8,526 bases of DNA from Palsa-1188 sp050010575 (GTDB lineage Bacteria > Bacillota > DSM-12270 > Thermacetogeniales > Thermacetogeniaceae): positions 1-8,526 of the forward strand of contig JBEKKU010000101.1 of the NCBI GenBank assembly GCA_050010575.1, given 5' to 3'. The notes beneath the pieces are model-generated. The model did not search any database and had not been told where the DNA came from. It saw only the letters and a list, made by a program, of their open reading frames with translations. Every line of letters begins with the position of its first letter. The stretch's first letter is position 1. Of the stretch, positions 1 to 5,874 are shown in pieces. The position numbers and the translations under genes are program-made.

Positions 1-211
1 GAACCTCACGGTCACCGATGACTCGGTCACCATCAGCGCCAGCACTGCGGGAATCCCCGGGATGACTGCCACCAGCATCTACCGTACCGTTTCCCTCCCG
101 ACCAACGTGCGTGCTGAGCACTGCTCGGCGTCATACAGCAACGGCATCCTGGAGGTGCGGTGCCCCAAGGCAGACCTCACTGCCCGGCGCCGGATCCAGG
201 TTACCAGCTAA
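1..211 (+). CDS. Small heat-shock protein (Hsp20/alpha-crystallin family), 3' end only
   Basis: This is the C-terminal 69 residues of a small heat-shock protein; the start lies upstream of the window. Reading from base 2 to the TAA at 209-211, it shows the second half of an alpha-crystallin domain: a strand NLTV, a strand SVTISA, a short loop, then IYRTVSLP, which matches the family's F-x-R-x-x-x-LP segment. It then has ASYSNGILEV, the family's signature A-x-x-x-N-G-x-L motif. The tail RRRIQVTS carries an I-x-V motif (fragment residues 65-67), as used by sHsps to dock onto neighbouring dimers. Family members are ATP-independent holdase chaperones that form oligomers. Two cysteines (HCSAS, VRCPK) are slightly unusual. 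A second sHsp gene follows 73 bp downstream in the same direction. Some Bacillus spore coat proteins (CotM, CotP) belong to this family, so a sporulation role is possible but not shown. Confidence 0.88.
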   Translation, partial: NLTVTDDSVTISASTAGIPGMTATSIYRTVSLPTNVRAEHCSASYSNGILEVRCPKADLTARRRIQVTS

Positions 212-271
212 TCTTCTCTATCCGGTTCCAGGCGTAGCTGTGATCAGATTTTACCCCCACACTTGTATTCT

Positions 272-279
272 AAGGAGGT
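272..279 (+). promoter_or_regulatory. Strong ribosome binding site of the second hsp20 gene
   Basis: AAGGAGGT, a near-perfect anti-16S match, lies 5 nt before the ATG at 285. It decides the start: in-frame codons further upstream (an open frame extends back to about base 111) overlap the preceding gene and have no such site. Confidence 0.9.
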
Positions 280-284
280 CAACA

Positions 285-791
285 ATGCCTTTAGATATCA
301 GCAATCAGCCGATCAAACATCAGACTGCAGCAACTTCATCCCGTAATCGGGGCAAACAACAACCACAGGAGATCCCCGACCGGGAGAACCCGGAACCAGC
401 GGTAGAGCCGGGCACATACCCGGGTGTAGCGCCCAGTTTTTTTCCGTACACGCAGTACCCGAATCTGACCTGGCAGCCCCGGGTCGACATCTTTGAAGAC
501 CACGACAACTTCCTGGTCATCGCAGAGGTCCCCGGAGTCCAGCCGGAGCAACTGAATGTGGAAAACACCTCCAACCTGCTGCTGATCCGCGGCCAAAATC
601 AACCATTGACAGGCAGCGGCGGCACAAACACGATCCCCCGCTACCAGGAACGCGTCTGCGGGAGCTTCTTCCGGGAGATCCCCTTGCCCCCCTACACCGA
701 TATAGACCAGGCAGAGGCCAAGTGCCGCGACGGCCTGTTGGAGATCAGGATCCCCAAAAAACAAATCTCCCCGCATCAGCCCCTGGCATGA
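285..791 (+). CDS. Small heat-shock protein (Hsp20/alpha-crystallin family), complete
   Basis: A 168-residue sHsp, an ATP-independent holdase by family. Residues 1-60 form a polar, Pro/Gln/Asn-rich arm with no obvious homology. The alpha-crystallin domain spans about 64-158: it opens with PRVDIFEDHDNFLVIAEVPG, close to the family's P-x-x-D-I-x-E pattern, continues with YQERVCGSFFREIPLP (E-R-x-x-G-x-F-x-R, about 120-135) and ends with AKCRDGLLEIRIPKK, the A-x-x-x-D-G-L-L signature. After this only QISPHQPLA remains, so the C-terminal I-x-I/V docking motif seen in the upstream paralogue is missing. The ATG at 285 is fixed by its strong ribosome binding site. The stop overlaps the start of the germination A-subunit gene (ATGA), implying co-translation with the receptor operon. 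A role as a spore-specific or membrane-receptor chaperone is inference from this context; it could also be a coat-associated sHsp like CotM/CotP. Confidence 0.9.
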   Translation: MPLDISNQPIKHQTAATSSRNRGKQQPQEIPDRENPEPAVEPGTYPGVAPSFFPYTQYPNLTWQPRVDIFEDHDNFLVIAEVPGVQPEQLNVENTSNLLLIRGQNQPLTGSGGTNTIPRYQERVCGSFFREIPLPPYTDIDQAEAKCRDGLLEIRIPKKQISPHQPLA

Positions 792-2512
792 GCGGTTTTT
801 TTGACACCTTGAAAGGTTGGTTGTTGTTCGCAGAGCCTGCACCCCGTGAGCAATTCATCCTCCGGGAAAACGAGAGCGAAGGCGATGGCAGCCTGAAAAA
901 CAGCCAGCCAGAGGGCACAACCAGCAGCAAGAAGCGGCGCAGGCAGAAGGGCAATGGGAACGATGCCGGGGCAACGCAGCCGATCAGCCGGAGACTGGCG
1001 GATAATCTAAGCGCCATCAAAGAGAGGTTTAACGTTCCCACCAACTCCGACGTGATGATCCGGGAGTTCGACATCATCGTCGGCAAAAAAGCGATCGCCG
1101 CTTTCATGATCTACTATGACGGCATGGTCGACCGCAAGGTGGTTAATGATGACCTCCTGCTGCCGCTGATGCTGCTCTCGAACCTGGATATCAAGAGCGA
1201 TGAGGCCAGGGTGCCGGCATACATCCGCAGCCACCTGCTGACCCACAATCAGATCAAAGTGGTCTCGGCACTGGACCAGGTCGTCGGCGAGATCAACTTT
1301 GGCGGCGTGGGCATCTTCGTGGACGGCATGGATTCCGCCTTCACCGCCGATGTCAAGGGCTTCGAGCACCGAACGGTGGAGCGTCCGAACACCGAGATGG
1401 TGATCCGGGGACCCCAGGAGGGCTTCACCGAGACGATCAGGGTCAACACCGCCCTAATCCGGAAGCGGTTGAAGGATGAGGACCTGATCGTGGAGGACGT
1501 CCTGGTCGGCCTGCGGAGCAAAACACCCTGCGCCATAATGTACATCCGGGATATCGCTAACGATTCCATAGTCGCCGAGGTGCGGCGCAGGCTCAAGAGC
1601 ATCCAATCCGATTACATCCACGACTCCGGGGAGATCGAGCAGTTCATCGAAGAAAGCACCTTTCTTACCTCCCCCCATATGGTAGCCACGGAACGGCCTG
1701 ACCGGGTGGCGGCCCTGCTCACCGAGGGCCGGGTGGCAGTGATCGTGCACGGCAGCCCCTTCGCCCTGGTCATGCCCACCACCGCCTTTGAACTGGTGCA
1801 CTCCCCGGAAGATCACTATGTGCGGGTCCCCTACGCCAATCTGCTCCGCGCTGTCCGGATCCTGGCCATGACCGTGGCTCTGCTGCTCCCTGGCCTCTAT
1901 ATTGCGATCACCAATTTTCACCAGGGGATGCTGCCCACGGGACTGCTGCTGTCGATCGAGGCAGCCAGGGAGAGGGTGCCCTTTCCCTCGCTCGTGGAGA
2001 TCCTGATCATGGAGGTCTCCTTCGAACTGATCCGGGAGGCCGGCATCCGTATTCCCGGGACAATCGGCCCCACTCTGGGCATCATCGGGGCGCTGATTCT
2101 CGGCCAGGCAGCCGTAGCGGCGAGCATCGTCAGCCCGATCCTGATCATTGTGGTGGCGATCACCGGCATCGGCTCCTTCGCCATACCCAACTTCTCCTAT
2201 GCCTACTCTTTTAGGATACTCCGGTTCGGATACATCATCCTGGGCGCCCTGGCAGGATTTTTAGGGATCAGCCTGGGCCTCTTCCTGCACGGAATGACGC
2301 TGGTCACGTCCAAGTCCTTCGGAGTGCCCTTCATGGCCCCCTTCGCCCCCAGGACGGCGGGCGACCTGGGAGACGTAGTATTTAAAGAGCCGATCTGGAA
2401 ACAGGAGCGCAGGCCGGACTACCTCGAGCCCAAGGATGAGGTCAGGCAGCCAAAGATCAGCCGGGGATGGATTGGCCAACAGGATAGGGGTGGCGATCAG
2501 CATGGAGAGTGA
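788..2512 (+). CDS. Spore germination receptor A subunit (GerA/GerKA family)
   Basis: A 574-residue A subunit of a GerA-type germinant receptor, located in the spore inner membrane where the A, B and C subunits form the complex that senses small-molecule germinants. Residues 1-75 are a polar N-terminal arm with a basic patch (KKRRRQK, about 48-54). Residues 80-340 form the soluble N-terminal domain, including the hallmark ERPNTEMVIRGPQEGFTE (198-215) followed by NTALIRKRLK. The C-terminal half (about 355-510) is hydrophobic with several membrane segments and the conserved VEILIMEVSFELIREAG, IPGTIGP and GQAAVAASIVSP blocks. A polar tail covers about 530-574. Length is slightly above the usual 480-550. 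The ATG at 788 overlaps the hsp20 stop (ATGA) and has no clear ribosome binding site, suggesting coupling. A GTG at 722 with a weak AGAGG is the alternative and would add 22 residues. The sequence does not reveal the germinant. Confidence 0.95.
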   Translation: MSGFFDTLKGWLLFAEPAPREQFILRENESEGDGSLKNSQPEGTTSSKKRRRQKGNGNDAGATQPISRRLADNLSAIKERFNVPTNSDVMIREFDIIVGKKAIAAFMIYYDGMVDRKVVNDDLLLPLMLLSNLDIKSDEARVPAYIRSHLLTHNQIKVVSALDQVVGEINFGGVGIFVDGMDSAFTADVKGFEHRTVERPNTEMVIRGPQEGFTETIRVNTALIRKRLKDEDLIVEDVLVGLRSKTPCAIMYIRDIANDSIVAEVRRRLKSIQSDYIHDSGEIEQFIEESTFLTSPHMVATERPDRVAALLTEGRVAVIVHGSPFALVMPTTAFELVHSPEDHYVRVPYANLLRAVRILAMTVALLLPGLYIAITNFHQGMLPTGLLLSIEAARERVPFPSLVEILIMEVSFELIREAGIRIPGTIGPTLGIIGALILGQAAVAASIVSPILIIVVAITGIGSFAIPNFSYAYSFRILRFGYIILGALAGFLGISLGLFLHGMTLVTSKSFGVPFMAPFAPRTAGDLGDVVFKEPIWKQERRPDYLEPKDEVRQPKISRGWIGQQDRGGDQHGE

Positions 2513-3656
2513 CATCGTATTTGGCAGGTGGGAGGCGATCGCTCTGATCGTCAATACCATCTGCGCCCGGATCTTCTTAAACTTTCCCCGGTCGATGGCC
2601 GAGGACGCCGGCACCGCCGGATGGCTGGAGACCATCTATTTCACCATCATAACCTTCCTGCTCTTCTGGCTAATCTCCAAGCTATACGCCAAATTCAATC
2701 GCCAAGACCTGCTCGACATCGCCGAGCTTGGAGGCGGCGGCATCCTCAGGGTGGTCAGCGGCCTGATCATATTAGCCCTCCTATTATTTATAGGCACGAT
2801 CATCCTCAGAGAATACAGCGAGAACATGAAGATCATCGCCCTCAGCGATTCACCGATCAGCTTTGTGATGGGCTTTTTTGCGGTGGCCATGGCCGTTGCC
2901 GCCTACCTGGGCCTGGAGGGGATCGTACGTTCCCACGCCATCGTAGTCCCACAGATCATCCTGGCGCTCCTGTTCATCCTGGTGGCGGCGGTTCCCTACT
3001 GTAAGCCCACCAACCTGCTGCCAGTGTTGGGAAACGGCGGTTACGGCATCCTCGGCAAGGGGTTTCTCAGGCTGTCAACCTACTCACCCCTGCTCTATCT
3101 ATTCCTGCTGCCCCCCTTTATCAAGGATCAGAAAAGCTTCAAAGCAGTCGGCTATATCGCTCTGGGGATCTCCGCATTCCTGCTGCTGGGCTCGGTGCTG
3201 GTATACCTGCTGGCGTATCCCTACCCCACTCAACTGGAATATTTTCTGCCAGTCTTTCAGCTGGCCAGGCTGATCAATTACGGGAGGCTGTTCCAGAGGC
3301 TGGAATCCTTGTTCGTGATCACTTTTGCGGCAGCAGCCATGCATTACCTGAGCGCCATCCTGTTCTTTGCGATTCACGTCTTTAAAAAGACCTTCAAGCT
3401 GGCCTATCACCGCCCGCTGATCCTGCCTTTTACAGCCATCATATTCACCCTCGGCCTGCTCCCCAACAACCTGATGACAGTGATCGATCTGGAGACAAAG
3501 GTTTCGGTCCGTTTTTTCTGGGGCGTTACCTTCATATTGCCGATCATCCTCCTGTCGCTGGCCAGAATCCGGGCAGTGTCCGGTTCCGCGCCCCGCTCAC
3601 AAGGGCCGCCCGGCAAGAACAAGGCCGGAGCACCGAAAGAGAGTGGTGAAAGATGA
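2502..3656 (+). CDS. Spore germination receptor B subunit (GerAB/GerKB permease family)
   Basis: A 384-residue integral membrane protein of the endospore germination permease family (APC transporter superfamily), the subunit usually linked to germinant recognition. It is hydrophobic along its length, with roughly ten membrane segments (for example about 10-28, 41-62, 80-101, 120-140, 148-166, 196-206, 216-239, 268-293, 306-327 and 338-357). Family-like features are the WLETIYF segment near residue 41, NLLPVLGNGGYGILG (171-185) and the R-L-E triplet (266-268) before a late helix. A basic Gly/Pro-rich tail covers about 358-384. ATG 2502 was chosen because AGGGGTGG (2486-2493) sits 8 nt upstream and the protein then starts at the usual point just before helix 1. 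An ATG at 2438 region would add a polar extension lying within the A-subunit gene. The gene overlaps the A subunit by 11 bp and the C subunit by 4 bp. Confidence 0.94.
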   Translation: MESDIVFGRWEAIALIVNTICARIFLNFPRSMAEDAGTAGWLETIYFTIITFLLFWLISKLYAKFNRQDLLDIAELGGGGILRVVSGLIILALLLFIGTIILREYSENMKIIALSDSPISFVMGFFAVAMAVAAYLGLEGIVRSHAIVVPQIILALLFILVAAVPYCKPTNLLPVLGNGGYGILGKGFLRLSTYSPLLYLFLLPPFIKDQKSFKAVGYIALGISAFLLLGSVLVYLLAYPYPTQLEYFLPVFQLARLINYGRLFQRLESLFVITFAAAAMHYLSAILFFAIHVFKKTFKLAYHRPLILPFTAIIFTLGLLPNNLMTVIDLETKVSVRFFWGVTFILPIILLSLARIRAVSGSAPRSQGPPGKNKAGAPKESGER

Positions 3657-5032
3657 AAAGAATCGTCGCCTTGATTCTGCTGTTCTCCCTATGCCTCGGC
3701 CTGACCGGATGTTACGACAAGAAAGAGATCGATGACCTGGCCTACGTGCTGGCTCTAGGTATAGATAAGGGCAAGACAAATACGCTGAAGGTGACACTAC
3801 AATACGCCGTGCCCAGCAAACTCGGGGGCGGCGGGGGTGGCTTGGGTGGTGGCGGGGGCGGCAGCCAGGTTACCAGCATCATCACGGTGGAGGCAAACTC
3901 GATCACCGATGCCCTGAGCATGGCCAATAATTTCTTAAGTAGACGCTTGGATCTGTCCCATTCAGAAATCGCCGTCTTCTCGGAGGAACTGGCCAGGGAA
4001 GGACAAATTGCCCCATACATGAATCTCATGAACAGGAGCAATGAGTTCAGGCCAAGCATGACCATAGCTGTCAGCAGGGGTCCGGCCGAGGATTACCTGA
4101 AGGGCATTAAACCGGTGCTTGACCTGGTGCCGTCAAAGTATTACGAGTTATCTTCTTCATCCTACAAGTACACCGGCCTCACCATCAACTCCCAGTTTCT
4201 AGATTTTTACAGCCAGTTGGAATCAAATGCTATTCAACCTGTGGCGGTGCTGGTCGCGGCCAGCAAAGACAAGTCTTCAACGGATGACCAAGCCGGTGGC
4301 TCTCAGAAAAACGACAAATCCGGAGGTTCCACCAAGGAGGCCCAGGCACAGGCCCCCCAGCAGAATGAGCAGCCGGGCGCATCTACTGCTGAGGCAAAGG
4401 GCCGGTCGAAGCCGCTGGGAGGAGACTACTTGGCCGGAGATATACCCAAGACCGGGGGCGGGGCGAGTGAGGCCGAAGGGCTGGCCGTCTTCGACGGCCC
4501 AAAGATGGTGGGGGAACTGGACGGGGAGGGAGCCATGGACTACCTGTTGGCCACCGGAGCTTTTCATTCCGCCAATATTCCCTTTCAAGACCCCCGGAAT
4601 AAGGAGCTATTGGTTCTTCTAACCGTCAGGCAAAGGCAAAAACCGCAACGCAGGGTGGAGATTTCCGGCGGGAAACCGAAGATTTACCTGCAGATTGCCC
4701 TGGAAGCTGACATCTTGGCCATCCAGAGCGGCTACAACTACGAAACCCCCCAGAACCTGCCGATCCTGGAGCAGGCGTCAGCATCGTATTTTCAGCAGAC
4801 GATCCAGCAGTTTCTAAGCAGCACCGCTCAGGAAGCGCACGCCGACATTTGTGGTTTTGGCCAGGAGGCCAGGGGGTGTTTTCTGACCTGGAAGGACTGG
4901 GAGGATTATAAGTGGCTGCAGCAATACAAGGATGCCACCTTCGATGTGAGCGTAAGCATGACAATAAGGAGGCCGGGCCTGATGCTGCGCTCTGAACCCT
5001 ATACATCATCCGGGGGAGAGAGCCAGCCATGA
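3653..5032 (+). CDS. Spore germination receptor C subunit, Ger(x)C family lipoprotein
   Basis: A 459-residue lipoprotein, the C subunit of the germinant receptor, attached to the outer face of the spore inner membrane. The signal peptide has basic residues at 2-3, a hydrophobic core and a lipobox L-T-G-C with the lipidated cysteine at residue 20. This is followed by YDKKEIDDLAYVLALGID, a clear match to the family N terminus. Other hallmarks are EGLAVFDGPKMVGEL (274-288) and, near the C terminus, DICGFGQEA with conserved tryptophans (WKDW, KWLQ). The usual family length is about 360-400. The excess comes from a glycine tract (12 of 13 residues at 58-70) and a polar Gly/Ser/Gln/Lys-rich linker at about 203-274. 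The two cysteines in DICGFG..GC are unusual for the family as I recall it. The start overlaps the B-subunit stop (ATGA); its ribosome binding site (GAGAGTGG, about 3639-3646) is modest. Confidence 0.95.
   Translation: MKRIVALILLFSLCLGLTGCYDKKEIDDLAYVLALGIDKGKTNTLKVTLQYAVPSKLGGGGGGLGGGGGGSQVTSIITVEANSITDALSMANNFLSRRLDLSHSEIAVFSEELAREGQIAPYMNLMNRSNEFRPSMTIAVSRGPAEDYLKGIKPVLDLVPSKYYELSSSSYKYTGLTINSQFLDFYSQLESNAIQPVAVLVAASKDKSSTDDQAGGSQKNDKSGGSTKEAQAQAPQQNEQPGASTAEAKGRSKPLGGDYLAGDIPKTGGGASEAEGLAVFDGPKMVGELDGEGAMDYLLATGAFHSANIPFQDPRNKELLVLLTVRQRQKPQRRVEISGGKPKIYLQIALEADILAIQSGYNYETPQNLPILEQASASYFQQTIQQFLSSTAQEAHADICGFGQEARGCFLTWKDWEDYKWLQQYKDATFDVSVSMTIRRPGLMLRSEPYTSSGGESQP
3824..3858 (+). other. 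Potential G-quadruplex within the C-subunit gene
   Basis: Four G-runs of at least three lie on the coding strand at 3824-3828, 3833-3837, 3844-3846 and 3854-3858, with loops of 4, 6 and 7 nt. This satisfies the common G3+N1-7 rule for a quadruplex in DNA or mRNA. The stretch also encodes the glycine tract of the lipoprotein (residues 58-70), so selection on the protein is a sufficient explanation. Whether it folds is not known. Confidence 0.45.
4259..4474 (+). other. Low-complexity linker coding region in the C-subunit gene
   Basis: Residues about 203-274 of the lipoprotein are polar and rich in Ser, Gly, Lys, Gln, Ala and Glu, with segments such as DKSSTDDQAGG, AQAQAPQQNEQ and PKTGGGASEAE. 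The linker sits between the N-terminal domain and the conserved GLAVF block, which is a natural domain boundary in Ger(x)C proteins. It is likely disordered. The reading frame stays intact across it. Confidence 0.7.
5012..5018 (+). promoter_or_regulatory. Ribosome binding site of the 58-residue membrane protein gene
   Basis: A GGGGGAG purine run ends 10 nt before the ATG at 5029, inside the 3' end of the C-subunit gene. It supports translation of the very short downstream gene. Confidence 0.55.
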
Positions 5033-5205
5033 TATCTTTGACCAGGATCCTCGTCTACCTCGTGTTGATCGGCATCAGCTTTTACACAGCCAGTTACGGG
5101 TTCTGGACCTGGAACCAGAAAAATCGGCTGGGCGCCGCAATGGTCCTCCTGGTGGCTCTAGCCGTGCTGGCCCTTCCCCTATACGCCTTCTATGCGCAAA
5201 GGTAA
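5029..5205 (+). CDS. Small two-helix membrane protein, probable germinant receptor D-type subunit
   Basis: A 58-residue protein starting MISLTRILVYLV and ending at TAA 5203-5205. It has two hydrophobic segments (about 5-27 and 34-55) separated by a short polar turn WNQKNR. The ATG overlaps the stop of the C-subunit gene (ATGA) and a purine-rich ribosome binding site precedes it, so it looks like a real fourth gene of the operon. Several Bacillus ger operons carry a small gene for a protein of about 60-80 residues with two predicted membrane helices, called the D subunit, which modulates receptor function. Size, topology and position fit that role, but such proteins have little sequence conservation and no diagnostic motif, so the assignment rests on context. 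The first helix is rich in Tyr/Ser/Thr, the second in Leu/Ala/Val. It could instead be an unrelated small membrane protein. Confidence 0.72.
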   Translation: MISLTRILVYLVLIGISFYTASYGFWTWNQKNRLGAAMVLLVALAVLALPLYAFYAQR

Positions 5206-5222
5206 TTCCTTTTTTAAAGGAA
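5206..5222. terminator. Weak AT-rich inverted repeat between the convergent operons
   Basis: TTCCTTT (5206-5212) and AAAGGAA (5216-5222) form a perfect 7-bp inverted repeat with a 3-nt loop. It lies in the 8-bp gap between the two convergent operons and overlaps the stop of the minus-strand HD gene. It is the only candidate for a shared, bidirectional transcription stop, but the stem is AT-rich with only two G-C pairs. It is therefore not a convincing intrinsic terminator. Confidence 0.25.
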
Positions 5223-5873
5223 ACGATTGCCGTTGATTACCAGGCCGAATTGGCACTTCAGGAAGTTCGCCGCCCGCCGGCAGAGCAGCATCTTGCTCAG
5301 GAAGATCTCGAAATAGTCAAACACGGACACGATCGCCGAATCGATCTCCAGGTACATCACGATCTCCCGCCGGTCCGGGTCAAGCTGCAAAAAGGAGGTC
5401 GTGGTCGCATAGTTGACCCGGTCGCGGGTGGTGAAGGTGGCGGCATCCTCCTTGCGCACCCGGGAGCGGTGGACGTTGGACTTGTCCGCCAGGATCACCG
5501 CCGCCGCTATATTGCTCACGGCGTAGCCCGTTTTCTCTTCATGGTTGCCGATGGCGGCGATCACCGCAGCGACCTCCTCTGGAGGCATCCCCAGGCGCTT
5601 TAAGAGATCGAAGGCCAGCAGCGCACCGCTAATGCCATGCTGGTGCCGGTTCACCACATTCCCGATGTCGTGCAGGTAACCGGCGATCTCTGCCAGTTGC
5701 TGTTCCCGCTCCGGATACCCCAGGGACTTCAGGATGTGCACGCCGAGCCGCGCCACGTATAGGGCATGCTCTTCGTCATGGGTAATCACCCCCATGGTTT
5801 CCAGGTACTCATGCACCTTGCCCATCAGCATTTCTATTTCGGGATTATGCTGGATATCGCATAGGTTTATCAA
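5214..5873 (-). CDS. HD-domain metal-dependent phosphohydrolase, last gene of the pur operon
   Basis: A 219-residue cytoplasmic protein with an HD phosphohydrolase domain. The metal-binding pattern H...HD...D is complete: H36 (DEEHALYVARLG), H68-D69 (AGYLHDIGN) and D130 (ILADKSNVH), with further conserved-looking H79 and H111 (GNHEEKTG). Residues about 135-219 form a second region with HRSRVR, DRVNYA and YFEIFLSKMLLCRRAA; I recall similar C termini in HD proteins of other Clostridia, but this needs checking. HD enzymes hydrolyse phosphate esters of nucleotides or similar compounds; the substrate here is unknown. The start is TTG at 5873 because GGAGG (5885-5881) lies 7 nt upstream; the next in-frame ATG lies 14 codons in and lacks such a site. 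Only 1 nt separates it from the purD stop, so it is likely co-transcribed and coupled. A link to purine nucleotide turnover is inference. Confidence 0.9.
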   Translation of the reverse strand: MINLCDIQHNPEIEMLMGKVHEYLETMGVITHDEEHALYVARLGVHILKSLGYPEREQQLAEIAGYLHDIGNVVNRHQHGISGALLAFDLLKRLGMPPEEVAAVIAAIGNHEEKTGYAVSNIAAAVILADKSNVHRSRVRKEDAATFTTRDRVNYATTTSFLQLDPDRREIVMYLEIDSAIVSVFDYFEIFLSKMLLCRRAANFLKCQFGLVINGNRFL

Positions 5874-5874
5874 A

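Noticed and set aside
196..208. 13-base string CCAGGTTACCAGC also present near 3865-3877
   Set aside because: A single short match in unrelated coding sequences; chance is the simplest explanation and no other copies were noticed.
266..271. TATTCT as a possible -10 box before the second hsp20 gene
   Set aside because: It abuts the ribosome binding site, no -35 element is visible 17 bp upstream, and transcription would start within the binding site. No clear sigma-G or sigma-A promoter is seen in 212-284.
111..284. An upstream extension of the second hsp20 frame back to base 111
   Set aside because: It overlaps the end of the first hsp20 gene, has no ribosome binding site and no sHsp-like sequence, whereas ATG 285 has a perfect site.
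336..842. Long antisense open frame opposite the second hsp20 gene
   Set aside because: It is a shadow of a GC-rich coding sequence: no recognisable domain, no ribosome binding site, and it crosses into the next gene.
2436..2501. Upstream in-frame start for the B-subunit gene
   Set aside because: It would add a polar 22-residue leader read from within the A-subunit gene, and it lacks the usual spacing to a ribosome binding site; ATG 2502 places helix 1 where the family expects it.
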